Shown here piece by piece: positions 11,576-26,034 of a DNA stretch of 50,000 nucleotides. Source of the stretch: Glandiceps talaboti (taxonomy: Eukaryota > Hemichordata > Enteropneusta > Spengelidae); assembly GCF_964340395.1 (NCBI RefSeq), contig NC_135554.1, forward strand, positions 1,830,001-1,880,000, read 5' to 3'. Positions within the stretch are counted from its first letter, which is position 1, and every line of letters begins with the position of its first letter. The translations under genes were made by a program, and so were the position numbers. Below the pieces are notes generated by a model. It was not told the origin of the DNA. It worked only from the letters and a program-made list of their open reading frames with translations, and made no database searches.

Positions 11576-13050
11576 GGTACTAGACACTTAGACAATACCT
11601 GTATGTTATGGTACTACACACTTAGATAATGCCTGTATGTTATGGTACTAGACACTTAGATAATGCCTGTATGTTATGGTACTACACACTTAGACAATAC
11701 CTGTATGTTGTGGTACTAGACACTTAGACAATACATGCATGTTATGGTACGAGACACTTACACAATACCTATATGTTATGGTACTAGACACTTAGACAAT
11801 ACCTATATGTTATGGTACTAGACACTTAGACAATACATGCATGTTATGGTACTAGACACTTACACAATACCTATATGTTATGGTACTAGACACTTAGACA
11901 ATACCTGTATGTTGTGGTACTAGACATTTAGACAATACCTGTATGTTATGGTACTAGACATTTAGACAATACATGCATGTTATGATACTAGACACTTAGA
12001 CAATACATGCATGTTATGGTACTAGACACTTAGACAATACCTGTATGTTGTGGTACTAGACATTTAGACAATACATGCATGTTATGGTACTAGACATTTA
12101 GACAATACATGCATGTTATGGTACGAGACACTTACACAATACCTGTATGATATGGTACTAGACACTTAGACAACACATGCATATTATGGTACTAGACACT
12201 TAGACAATACATGCATGTTATGGTACTAGACACTTAGACAATACATGCATGTTATGGTCCTAGACACTTATACAATACCTGTATGTTATGGTACTAGACA
12301 CTTAGACAATACATGCATGTTATGGTACTAGACACTTAGACAATACATGCATGTTATGGTACTAGACACTTAGACAATACATGCATGTTATGGTACTAGA
12401 CACTTAGACAATACATGTATGTTATGGTACTAGACACTTAGACAATACCTGTATTTTATGGTACTAGAGACTTAGACAATACCTGTATTTTATGGTACTA
12501 GACACTTAGACAATACATGAATGTTATGGTACTAGACACTTAGACAATACCTTCATGTTATGGTACTAGACACTTAGACAATACATGCATGTTATGGTAC
12601 TAGACACTTAGACAATACCTTCATGTTATGGTACTAGACACTTAGACAATACATGCATGTTATGGTACTAGACACTTAGACAATACCTTCATGTTATGGT
12701 ACTAGACACTTAGACAATACATGCATGTTATGGTACTAGACACTTAGACAATACATGCATGTTATGGTACTAGACACTTAGACAATACATGCATGTTATG
12801 GTACTAGACACTTAGACAATACATGCATGTTATGGTACTAGACACTTAGACAATACATGTATGTTATGGTACTAGACACTTAGACAATACATGTATGTTA
12901 TGGTACTAGACACTTAGACAATACATGTATGTTATGGTACTAGACACTTAGACAATACATGCATGTTATGGTACTAGACACTTAGACAATACCTGTATGT
13001 TATGGTACTAGACACTTAGACAATGCCTGTATGTTATGGTACTAGACACT

Positions 13051-13718
13051 AAAGGCCCAGTTACATGATGCAACTCATGAAGCAATTCGTCGCATACGAC
13101 GAGGCTTGCAACTATGATGGAGCGAGTACACGATGCAACTAGTTGCATGGTGAGTCGCAAGAGCTAAACTGTTGCACATGCGTGGATATATAAAAGTTAC
13201 AGGTCATCGAGGTCAAGTCTTCTAGCGGCAGGAATTTGGCAAAAATGCTATGAAATTGCTAATATTTACGAATAAAATGACTGAAAACTTGTTGAGGTAT
13301 CGATAGTAAAACTCTATTCAATTCGAAGTTCGTTTATGGTGATGTTGATCTTTCTGACGTCGCTACTTCCATTCAAGTTAGAAATAAAATGATATTCAGC
13401 GAAAATCCAGCATTCATAGACATTGTATACTATTTATAAGTGGTAATCGTGGTGATAAATCGAAATTATATAAAAAATACTTGCTGAAATACAATATTTA
13501 TACTAAAAACATGGCGGCCATAACATTGAACGTCATTTGACACGTAGGTATATGTCAACGGTTATTACTTGCGACGCAACGAAGTGGTTACACGGTGCAA
13601 CTCACGAAGCAACTCGAGAAGCAACTTGCGACGCGTTGCAAGGAAACCGACATGTCGGTTTCCTTGCGACGTCGCAAGACCCTGCGACGAGGCGAGTACA
13701 CGATGCAATTCGTTGCAT
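13051..13718. mobile_element. 668-bp insertion in satellite 2, copy 2
   Basis: The same length as the first copy, with only about six substitutions that I can find (for example CACGATG/CATGATG near the left end and TCCTTT/TCCTTG beside the palindrome). Its flanking satellite units are the same variants on both sides, so the pair most likely arose by a roughly 2.14-kb segmental duplication of element plus array, not by two insertions. Confidence 0.65.
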
Positions 13719-16700
13719 GGTACTAGACACTTAGACAATACCTGTATGTTATGGTACTACACACTTAGATAATGCCTGTATGTTATGGTACTAGACACTT
13801 AGATAATGCCTGTATGTTATGGTACTACACACTTAGACAATACCTGTATGTTGTGGTACTAGACACTTAGACAATACATGCATGTTATGGTACGAGACAC
13901 TTACACAATACCTATATGTTATGGTACTAGACACTTAGAAAATACCTATATGTTATGGTACTAGACACTTAGACAATACCTATATGTTATGGTACTAGAC
14001 ACTTACACAATACATGCATGTTATGGTACTAGACACTTAGACAATACCTGTATGTTATGGTACTAGACATTTAGACAATACCTGTATGTTATGGTACTAG
14101 ACATTTAGACAATACATGCATGTTATGATACTAGACACTTAGACAATACCTTCATGTTATGGTACTAGACACTTAGACAATACCTGTATGTTATGGTACT
14201 AGACACTTAGACAATACCTGTATGTTGTGGTACTAGACATTTAGACAATACATGCATGTTATGGTACTAGACATTTAGACAATACATGCATGTTATGGTA
14301 CGAGACACTTACACAATACCTGTATGATATGGTACTAGACACTTAGACAACACATGCATATTATGGTACTAGACACTTAGACAATACATACATGTTATGG
14401 TACTAGACACTTAGACAATACATGCATGTTATGGTCCTAGACACTTAGACAATACCTGTATGTTATGGTACTAGACACTTAGACAATACATGCATGTTAT
14501 GGTACTAGACACTTAGACAATACATGCATGTTATGGTACTAGACACTTAGACAATACATGTATGTTATGGTACTAGACACTTAGACAATACCTGTATGTT
14601 ATGGTACTAGACACTTAGACAATACATGCATGTTATGGTACTAGACACTTAGACAATACATGTATGTTATGGTACTAGACACTTAGACAATACCTGTATG
14701 TTATGGTACTAGACACTTAGACAATACATGCATGTTATGGTACTAGACACTTAGACAATACCTGCATGTTATGGTACTAGACACTTAGACAACACCTGTA
14801 TTTTATGGTACTAGACACTTAGACAATACCTGTATTTTATGGTACTAGACACTTAGACAATACATGCATGTTATGGTACTAGACACTTAGACAATACCTG
14901 TATTTTATGGTACTAGACACTTAGACAATACATGCATGTTATGGTACTAGACACTTAGACAATACCTTCATGTTATGGTACTAGACACTTAGACAATACA
15001 TGCATGTTATGGTACTAGACACTTAGACAATACCTTCATATTATGGTACTAGACACTTAGACAATACATGCATGTTATGGTACTAGACACTTAGACAATA
15101 CATGCATGTTATGGTACTAGACACTTAGACAATACATGCATGTTATGGTACTAGACACTTAGACAATACATGCATGTTATGGTACTAGACACTTAGACAA
15201 TACATGTATGTTATGGTACTAGACACTTAGACAATACATGTATGTTATGGTACTAGACACTTAGACAATACATGCATGTTATGGTACTAGACACTTAGAC
15301 AATACATGTATGTTATGGTACTAGACACTTAGACAATACATGTATGTTATGGTACTAGACACTTAGACAATACATGTATGTTATGGTACTAGACACTTAG
15401 ACAATACATGCATGTTATGGTACTAGACACTTAGACAATACATGCATGTTATGGTACTAGACACTTAGACAATACATGCATGTTATGGTACTAGACACTT
15501 AGACAATACATGCATGTTATGGTACTAGACACTTAGACAATACATGCATGTTATGGTACTAGACACTTAGACAATACATGCATGTTATGGTACTAGACAC
15601 TTAGACAATACATGTATGTTATGGTACTAGACACTTAGACAATACATGTATGTTATGGTACTAGACACTTAGACAATACATGTATGTTATGATACTAGAC
15701 ACTTAGACAATACCTGTATGTTATGGTACTAGACACTTAGACAATACCTTCATGTTATGGTACTAGACACTTATACACAATACATGCATGTTATGGTACT
15801 AGACACTTAGACAATACATGCATGTTATGGTACTAGACACTTAGACAATACCTGCATGTTATGGTACTAGACACATAGCCAATACCTGTATGTTATGGTA
15901 CTAGACACTTAGACAATACATGCATGTTATGGTACTAGACACTTAGACAATACATGTATGTTATGGTACTAGACACTTAGACAATACATGCATGTTATGG
16001 TACTAGACACTTAGACAATACATGTATGTTATGGTACTAGACACTTAGACAATACATGTATGTTATGGTACTAGACACTTAGACAATACATGTATGTTAT
16101 GATACTAGACACTTAGACAATACCTGTATGTTATGGTACTAGACACTTAGACAATACCTTCATGTTATGGTACTAGACACTTAGACAATACATGCATGTT
16201 ATGGTACTAGACACTTAGAAAATACATGCATGTTATGGTACTAGACACTTAGACAATACATGCATGTTATGGTACTAGACACTTAGACAATACATGTATG
16301 TTATGGTACTAGACACTTAGACAATACATGTATGTTATGGTACTAGACACTTAGACAATACCTATATGTTATGGTACTAGACACTTAGACAATACATGTA
16401 TGTTATGGTACTAGACACTTAGACAATACATGCATGTTATGGTACTAGACACTTAGACAATACATGTATGTTATGGTACTAGACACTTACACAATACATG
16501 CATGTTATGGTACTAGACACTTAGACAATACATGCATGTTATGGTACTAGACACTTAGACAATACCTATATGTTATGGTACTAGACACTTAGACAATACC
16601 TGTATGTTATGGTACTAGACACTTAGACAATACATGCATGTTATGGTACTAGACACTTAGACAATACCTATATGTTATGGTACTAGACACTTAGACAATA

Positions 16701-19581
16701 CATGCATGTTATGGTACTAGACACTTAGACAATACATGCATTTAATGGTACTAGACACTTAGACAATACATGTATGTTATGATACTAGACACTTAGACAA
16801 TACCTGTATGTTATGGTACTAGACACTTAGACAATACCTTCATGTTATGGTACTAGACACTTAGACAATACATGCATGTTATGGTACTAGACACTTAGAC
16901 AATACCTTCATGTTATGGTACTAGACACTTAGACAATACCTGTATGTTATCGTACTAGACACTTAGACAATACCTGTATGTTATCGTACTAGACACTTAG
17001 ACAATACATGTATGTTATCGTACTAGACACTTAGACAATACATGCATGTTATGGTACTAGACACTTAGACAATACCTGTATGTTATGGTACTAGACACTT
17101 AGACAATACCTGTATGTTATGGTACTAGACACTTAGACAATACCTGTATGTTATGGTACTAGACACTTAGACAATACATGCATGTTATGGTACTAGACAC
17201 TTAGACAATACCTGTATGTTATGGTACTAGACACTTAGACAATACCTGTATGTTATGGTACTAGACACTTAGACAATACCTTCATGTTATGGTACTAGAC
17301 ACTTAGACAATACCTTCATGTTATGGTACTAGACACTTAGACAATACATGCATGTTATGGTACTAGACACTTAGACAATACCTGTATGTTATGGTACTAG
17401 ACACTTAGACAATACCTGTATGTCATGGTACTAGACACTTAGACAATACCTGTATGTTATGGTACTAGACACTTAGACAATACATGCATGTTATGGTACT
17501 AGACACTTAGACAACACCTGTATGTTATGGTACTAGACACTTAGACAATACATGCATGTTATGGTACTAGACACTTAGACAATACCTTCATGTTATGGTA
17601 CTAGACACTTAGACAATACCTGTATGTTATGATACTAGACACTTAGACAATACCTGTATGTTATGGTACTAGACACTTAGACAATACCTGTATGTTATGG
17701 TACTAGACACTTAGACAATACCTATATGTTATGGTACTAGACACTTAGACAATACCTGTATGTTATGGTACTAGACACATAGACAATACATGCATGTTAT
17801 GGTACTAGACACTTAGACAATACCTATATGTTATGGTACTAGACACTTAGACAATACATGCATGTTATGGTACTAGACACTTAGACAATACATGCATTTT
17901 ATGGTACTAGACACTTAGACAATACATGTATGTTATGATACTAGACACTTAGACAATACCTGTATGTTATGGTACTAGACACTTAGACAATACCTTCATG
18001 TTATGGTACTAGACACTTAGACAATACATGCATGTTATGGTACTAGACACTTAGACAATACCTTCATGTTATGGTACTAGACACTTAGACAATACCTGTA
18101 TGTTATCGTACTAGACACTTAGACAATACATGTATGTTATCGTACTAGACACTTAGACAATACATGCATGTTATGGTACTAGACACTTAGACAATACCTT
18201 CATGTTATGGTACTAGACACTTAGACAATAGCTGTATGTTATGGTACTAGACACTTAGACAATACCTGTATGTTATGGTACTAGACACTTAGACAATACA
18301 TGTATGTTATGGTACTAGACACTTAGACAATACATGCATGTTATGGTACTAGACACTTAGACAATACCTGTATGTTATGGTACTAGACACTTAGACAATA
18401 CATGTATGTTATGGTACTAGACACTTAGACAATACATGTATGTTATGGTACTAGACACTTAGACAATACCTGTATGTTATGGTACTAGACACTTAGACAA
18501 TACCTGTATGTTATGGTACTAGACACTTAGACAATACCTTCATGTTATGGTACTAGACACTTAGACAATACCTGTATGTTATGGTACTAGACACTTAGAC
18601 AATACATGCATGTTATGGTACTAGACACTTAGATAATGCCTGTATGTTATGGTACTAGACACTTAGATAATGCCTGTACGTTATGGTACTAGACACTTAG
18701 ATAATACCTGTATGTTATGGTACTAGACACTTAGACAATACTTTCATGTTATGGTACTAGACACTTAGACAATACCTGTATGTTATGGTACTAGACACTT
18801 AGACAATACATGCATGTTATGGTACTAGACACTTAGATAATGCCTGTATGTTATGGTACTAGACACTTAGATAATGCCTGTATGTTATGGTACTAGACAC
18901 TTAGACAATACCTGTATGTTATGGTACTAGACACTTAGATAATGCCTGTATGTTATGGTACTAGACACTTAGACAATACCTATATGTTATGGTACTAGAC
19001 ACTTAGACAATACCTTCATGTTATGGTACTAGACACTTAGACAATACTGTATGTTATGGTACTAGACACTTAGACAATACCTGTATGTTATGGTACTAGA
19101 CACTTAGACAATACCTGTATGTTATGGTACTAGACACTTAGACAATACATGCATGTTATGGTACTAGACACTTAGACAACACCTGTATGTTATGGTACTA
19201 GACACTTAGACAATACATGCATGTTATGGTACTAGACACTTAGACAATACCTGTATGTTATGGTACTAGACACTTAGACAATACATGCATGTTATGGTAC
19301 TAGACACTTAGACAATACCTTCATGTTATGGTACTAGACACTTAGACAATACCTGTATGTTATGATACTAGACACTTAGACAATACCTGTATGTTATGGT
19401 ACTAGACACTTAGACAATACCTTCATGTTATGGTACTAGACACTTAGACAATACCTGTATGTTATGGTACTAGACACTTAGACAATACATGTATGTTATG
19501 GTACTAGACACTTAGACAATACATGCATGTTATGGTACTAGACACTTGGACAATACCTGTATGTTATGGTACTAGACACTT

Positions 19582-19726
19582 GATTTTTTAAAGTAAGAAG
19601 CCATGATAAAATTGTTTTTTAAATTAAAAATCCAAAATAAGTACTTAATCCTCATCCATATGGCCATTTTAAGGTTAAGTTCATAATTTATTCAGTTTGA
19701 CTTTTAACTTTGATTTGAATTGACAG
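19582..19726 (+). other. End of ST3Gal intron 2 (acceptor region)
   Basis: 145 bp of unique AT-rich sequence between satellite 2 and the last exon, ending TTTGAATTGACAG with the AG at 19725-19726. The first ~85 bp (from GATTTTTT) match 48735-48825 at roughly 80-85 percent by eye. Confidence 0.8.
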
Positions 19727-19963
19727 AATACACCCACAACTGGAACAGTACTTATTATGTTAGCTGTACGGATATGTGATGAGGTCCACGTTGCAGGATT
19801 TGGATATGACTTCAGTCGTCCATATTTACCAACTCACTATTATGATGCTATGCAAATGGAAGAAATGAAAACCCATCTAACTCATGATATCCCCCTTGAG
19901 AAATTATTTTTGAAAAAATTGGTTGAGTACAAAGTTATCACTGACATTACAAAGGGAATGTAA
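19727..19963 (+). CDS. ST3GAL5-like: ST3Gal-type sialyltransferase, terminal exon (motifs S, III and VS)
   Basis: Seventy-eight codons and a TAA stop. It starts NTPTTG, the second half of sialylmotif S, and continues ICDEVHVAGFGYD. HYYD at residues 37-40 of the exon is sialylmotif III (H and first Y invariant in ST3Gal enzymes). H-DIPL-E (H-x4-E) is motif VS with the catalytic-base histidine. The end FLKKLVEYKVITDITKGM resembles the C-terminus of GM3 synthase as I recall it. The three exons in the window give 188 in-frame residues covering everything from the end of motif L to the stop, with no break, so the gene looks intact. Its upstream exons lie outside the window. Confidence 0.9.
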   Translation, partial: NTPTTGTVLIMLAVRICDEVHVAGFGYDFSRPYLPTHYYDAMQMEEMKTHLTHDIPLEKLFLKKLVEYKVITDITKGM

Positions 19964-20016
19964 TGAAAAGATGAAGAATTGAAATTCTGTGATACAGGCC
20001 TATTGTATGAATATTT

Positions 20017-23000
20017 CAACTATTTGCATCTCGGAGTACTGCAACCATCTGCAGCTACGAACATTACAACTATCTGAATCTAGGAGTACTACAACTATCT
20101 GAAGTTAGGAGTACTACAACTATCTGAAGTGAGGAGTACTACAACCATCTGCAGCTACGAACATTACAACTATCTGAAGTTAGGAGTACTGCAACTATCT
20201 GCATCTAGGGGTACTGCAACTATTTGCATCTAGGAGTACTGCAACTATCTGCATCTAGGAGTACTGCAACTATTTGCATCTAGGGGTACTGCAACTATTT
20301 GCAGCTAGGAGTACTGCAACTATTTGCATCTAGGAGTACTACAACTATTTGCATCTAGGAGTACTACAACTACCTGCATCTAGGAGTACTACAACTATCT
20401 GCATCTAGGAGTACTGCAGCTATCTGCATCTAGGAGTACTACAACTATTTGCATCTATTAGTACTACAACTATTTGAATCTAGGAGTACTACAACTATCT
20501 GCATCTAGGAGTACTACAACTATCTGCATCTAGGAGTACTGCAACTATTTGCAGCTAGGAGTACTACAACTATCTGCATCTAGGAGTACTGCAACTATTT
20601 GCAGCTAGGAGTACTACAACTATCTGCATCTAGGAGTACTGCCACTATTTGCATCTAGGAGTACTGCAACTATTTGCATCTAGGAGTACTACAACTATTT
20701 GCATCTAGGAGTACTACAACTATTTGCATCTAGGAGTACTACAACTATTTGCATCTATTAGTACTACAACTATTTGCAGCTAGGAGTACTGCAACTATTT
20801 GCATCTAGGAGTACTACAACTATTTGCAGCTAGGAGTACTACAACTATTTGCATCTAGGAGTACTACAACTATTTGCATCTAGGAGTACTACAACTATTT
20901 GCATCTAGGAGTACTACAACTATTTGCAGCTAGGAGTACTACAACTATCTGCATCTAGGAGTACTACAACTATCTGCATCTAGGAGTACTACAACTATTT
21001 GCATCTAGGAGTACTAAAACTATTTGCATCTAGGAGTACTACAACTATCTGCATCTAGGAGTACTACAACTATTTGCATCTAGGAGTACTACAACTATCT
21101 GCATCTAGGAGTACTACAACTATTTGCATCTAGGAGTACTACAACTATCTGCATCTAGGAGTACTACAACTATCTGCATCTAGGAGTACTACAACTATTT
21201 GCATCTAGGAGTACTACAACTATTTGCATCTAGGAGTACTACAACTATCTGCATCTAGGAGTACTACAACTATCTGCATCTAGGAGTACTACAACTATTT
21301 GCATCTAGGAGTACTACAACTATCTGCATCTAGGAGTACTACAACTATTTGCATCTAGGAGTACTACAACTATTTGCAGCTAGGAGTACTGCAACTATTT
21401 GCATCTAGGAGTACTACAACTATTTGCATCTAGGAGTACTGCAACTATCTGCATCTAGGAGTACTACAACTATCTGCATCTAGGAGTACTACAACTATTT
21501 GCATCTAGGAGTACTACAACTATCTGCATCTAGGAGTACTACAACTATCTGCATCTAGGAGTACTGCAACTATTTGCATCTAGGGGTACTGCAACTATTT
21601 GCAGCTAGGAGTACTGCAACTATTTGCATCTAGGAGTACTGCAACTATTTGCAGCTTGGAGTACTACAACTATTTGCAGCTAGGAGTACTGCAACTATTT
21701 GCATCTAGGAGTACTACAACTATTTGCATCTAGGAGTACTACAACTATCTGCATCAAGGAGTAATACAACTACCTGCATCTAGGAGTACTGCAGCTATCT
21801 GCATCTAGGAGTACTGCAACTATTTGCAGCTAGAATTACTGCAACTATTTGCATCTATTAGTACTACAACTATTTGCAGCTAGGAGTACTGCAACTATCT
21901 GCATCTAGGAGTACTACAACTATTTGCATCTAGGAGTACTACAACTATTTGCAGCTAGGAGTACTAAAACTATTTGCATCTAGGAGTACTACAACTATTT
22001 GCATCTAGGAGTACTACAACTATCTGCAGCTAGGAGTACTACAACTATCTGCATGTAGGAGTACTGCAACTATTTGCATCTATTAGTACTACAACTATTT
22101 GCAGCTAGGAGTACTGCAACTATCTGCATCTAGGAGTACTACAACTATTTGCATCTAGGAGTACTACAACTATTTGCAGCTAGGAGTACTAAAACTATTT
22201 GCATCTAGGAGTACTACAACTATTTGCATCTAGGAGTACTACAACTATTTGCAGCTAGGAGTACTACAACTATCTGCATCTAGGAGTACTACAACTATTT
22301 GCATCTAGGAGTACTACAACTATCTGCATCCAGGAGTACTACAACTATTTGCAGCTAGGAGTACTACAACTATTTGCATCTAGGAGTACTACAACTATTT
22401 GCATCTAGGAGTACTACAACTATTTGCATCTTGGAGTACTACAACTATTTGCATCTAGGAGTACTACAACTATTTGCATCTAGGAGTACTACAACTATCT
22501 GCATCTAGGAGTACTACAACTATCTGCATCTAGGAGTACTACAACTATTTGCATCTAGGAGTACTAAAACTATTTGCATCTAGGAGTACTACAACTATTT
22601 GCATCTAGGAGTACTACAACTATCTGCATCTAGGAGTACTAAAACTATTTGCATCTAGGAGTACTGCAACTATCTGCATCTTGGAGTACTACAACTATCT
22701 GCATCTAGGAGTACTACAAGTATCTGCATCTTGGAGTACTAAAACTATTTGCATCTAGGAGTACTACAACTATCTGCATCTAGGAGTACTACAACTATCT
22801 GCATCTTGGAGTACTAAAACTATTTGCATCTAGGAGTACTGCAACTATCTGCATCTAGGAGTACTGCAACTATCTGCATCTTGGAGTACTACAACTATCT
22901 GCATCTAGGAGTACTACAACTATCTGCATCTAGGAGTACTACAACTATTTGCATCTAGGAGTACTACAACTATCTGCATCTAGGAGTACTACAACTATTT

Positions 23001-26000
23001 GCATCTAGGAGTACTACAACTATCTGCATCTAGGAGTACTGCAACTATTTGCATCTAGGGGTACTGCAACTATTTGCAGCTAGGAGTACTACAACTATCT
23101 GCATCTAGGAGTACTACAACTATTTGCATCTAGGAGTACTACAACTATTTGCATCTAGGAGTACTACAACTATTTGCAGCTTGGAGTACTACAACTATCT
23201 GCATCTAGGAGTACTACAACTATCTGCATCTAGGAGTACTACAACTATTTGCAGCTTGGAGTACTACAACTATCTGCATCTAGGAGTACTACAACTATCT
23301 GCATCTAGGAGTACTACAACTATCTGCATCTAGGAGTACTACAACTATTTGCATCTAGGAGTACTACAACTATCTGCATCTAGGAGTACTACAACTATTT
23401 GCATCTAGGAGTACTACAACTATCTGCATCTAGGAGTACTACAACTATCTGCATCTAGGAGTACTACAACTATTTGCAGCTAGGAGTACTGCAACTATTT
23501 GCATCTAGGAGTACTACAACTATCTGCATCTAGGAGTACTACAACTATTTGCATCTTGGAGTACTACAACTATCTGCATCTAGGAGTACTACAACTATTT
23601 GCATCTTGGAGTACTACAACTATCTGCATCTAGGAGTACTACAACTATCTGCATCTAGGAGTACTGCAACTATTTGCAGCTAGGAGTACAACAACTATTT
23701 GCATCTAGGAGTACTGCAACTATTTGCAGCTAGAATTACTGCAACTATTTGAATCTAGGAGTACTACAACTATTTGCAGCTTGGAGTACTACAACTATTT
23801 GCAGCTAGGAGTACTGCAACTATTTGCATCTAGGAGTACTACAACTATTTGTATCTAGGAGTACTAAAACTATTTGCAGCTAGGAGTACTACAACTATTT
23901 GCAGCTAGGAGTACTACAACTATCTGCATCAAGGAGTAATACAACTACCTGCATCTAGGAGTACTGCAGCTATCTGCATCTAGGAGTACTGCAACTATTT
24001 GCAGCTAGAATTACTGCAACTATTTGCATCTATTAGTACTACAACTATTTGCAGCTAGGAGTACTGCAACTATTTGCATCTAGGAGTACTGCAACTATCT
24101 GCATCTAGGAGTACTACAACTATTTGCACCTAGGAGTACTGCAACTATCTGCATCTAGGAGTACTACAACTATTTGCATCTGGGAGTACTACAACTATTT
24201 GCAGCTAGGAGTACTAAAACTATTTGCATCTAGGAGTACTACAACTATTTGCATCTAGGAGTACTACAACTATCTGCATCTAGGAGTACTACAACTATTT
24301 GTATCTAGGAGTACTAAAACTATTTGCAGCTAGGAGTACTACAACTATTTGCAGCTAGGAGTACTACAACTATCTGCATCAAGGAGTAATACAACTACCT
24401 GCATCTAGGAGTACTGCAGCTATCTGCATCTAGGAGTACTGCAACTATTTGCAGCTAGAATTACTGCAACTATTTGCATCTATTAGTACTACAACTATTT
24501 GCAGCTAGGAGTACTGCAACTATTTGCATCTAGGAGTACTGCAACTATCTGCATCTAGGAGTACTACAACTATTTGCACCTAGGAGTACTGCAACTATCT
24601 GCATCTAGGAGTACTACAACTATTTGCATCTGGGAGTACTACAACTATTTGCAGCTAGGAGTACTAAAACTATTTGCATCTAGGAGTACTACAACTATTT
24701 GCATCTAGGAGTACTACAACTATCTGCATCTAGGAGTACTACAACTATCTGCATCTAGGAGTACTACAACTATTTGCAGCTAGGAGTACTACAACTATTT
24801 GCAGCTAGGAGTACTACAACTATCTGCATCTAGGAGTACTACAACTATTTGCATCTAGGAGTACTAAAACTATTTGCATCTAGGAGTACTACAACTATTT
24901 GCATCTAGGAGTACTACAACTATTTGCAGCTAGGAGTACTACAACTATCTGCATCTAGGAGTACTACAACTATTTGCATCTAGGAGTACTAAAACTATTT
25001 GCATCTAGGAGTACTACAACTATTTGCAGCTAGGAGTACTACAACTATCTGCATCTAGGAGTACTACAACTATTTTCAGCTAGGAGTACTACAACTATTT
25101 GCATCTAGGAGTACTACAACTATCTGCATCTAGGAGTACTACAACTATCTGCATCTTGGAGTACTACAACTATCTGCATCTAGGAGTTCTACAACTATCT
25201 GCATCTAGGAGTACTACAACTATTTGCATCTAGGAGTACTACAACTATCTGCATCTTGGAGTACTACAACTATCTGCATCTAGGAGTTCTACAACTATCT
25301 GCATCTAGGAGTACTACAACTATTTGCATCTAGGAGTACTACAACTATCTGCATCTAGGAGTACTACAACTATCTGCATCTTGGAGTACTACAACTATCT
25401 GCATCTAGGAGTTCTACAACTATCTGCATCTAGGAGTACTACAACTATCTGCATCTAGGAGTACTACAACTATCTGCATCTAGGAGTACTACAACTATCT
25501 GCATCTAGGAGTACTACAACTATTTGCATCTAGGAGTACTACAACTATTTGCAGCTAGGAGTACTACAACTATCTGCATCTAGGAGTACTACAACTATCT
25601 GCATCTAGGAGTACTACAACTATTTGCAGCTTGGAGTACTACAACTATTTGCATCTTGGAGTACTACAACTATCTGCAGCTAGGAGTACTACAACTATTT
25701 GCATCTTGGAGTACTACAACTATTTGCATCTAGGAGTACTACAACTATTTGCATCTAGGAGTACTACAACTATTTGCAGCTAGGAGTACTACAACTATCT
25801 GCATCTAGGAGTACTACAACTATTTGCATCTAGGAGTACTACAACTATTTGCATCTAGGAGTACTACAACTATTTGCATCTTGGAGTACTACAACTATTT
25901 GCATCTAGGAGTACTACAGCTATCTGCATCTTGGAGTACTACAACTATTTGCAGCTAGGAGTACTACAACTATTTGCATCTTGGAGTACTGCCACTATTT

Positions 26001-26034
26001 GCATCTTGGAGTACTACAACTCTCTGCAGTCATG
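20017..26034. repeat. Satellite 3: 25-bp tandem array, about 240 units
   Basis: The unit is CATCTAGGAGTACTACAACT plus ATCTG or ATTTG, period 25. Common variants are CAGC for CATC, TTGG for TAGG and TGCAAC for TACAAC. The first few units, just after the sialyltransferase stop, are the most diverged (CTCGGAGTACT, GCTACGAACATTAC). Higher-order copies are marked by AAGGAGTAATACAACTACC at about 21751, 23926 and 24376 (2175 and 450 bp apart, 87 and 18 units). The period is not a multiple of three, so ORFs across it have no meaning. Confidence 0.97.

Larger units (their letters stand above)
8853..19581. repeat. Satellite 2: 34-bp tandem array, about 276 units, interrupted twice
   Basis: Each unit is GGTACTAGACACTTAGACAA followed by a variable TACATGCATG, TACCTGTATG, TACCTATATG or TACCTTCATG and TTAT, period exactly 34. 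Blocks are 8853-10907, 11576-13050 and 13719-19581, separated by two copies of a 668-bp insertion. Early units carry ACATAGGC variants. Higher-order structure is visible: marked variants near 16741-17020 recur 1156 bp downstream (34 units). The ACATGCATGT variant is a perfect 10-bp palindrome. It occupies over half of ST3Gal intron 2. Confidence 0.97.

Noticed and set aside
11394-11629. Arginine-rich small proteins in the 668-bp insertions
   Set aside because: Two overlapping frames in each copy arise from repeated GCGACG/GCAACT words and run into satellite; no conserved start or domain.
8853-19581. CRISPR-like regular repeats
   Set aside because: Units are contiguous 34-bp copies with no unique spacers, in an animal intron; this is satellite DNA. 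The same holds for the 25-bp and 50-bp arrays.
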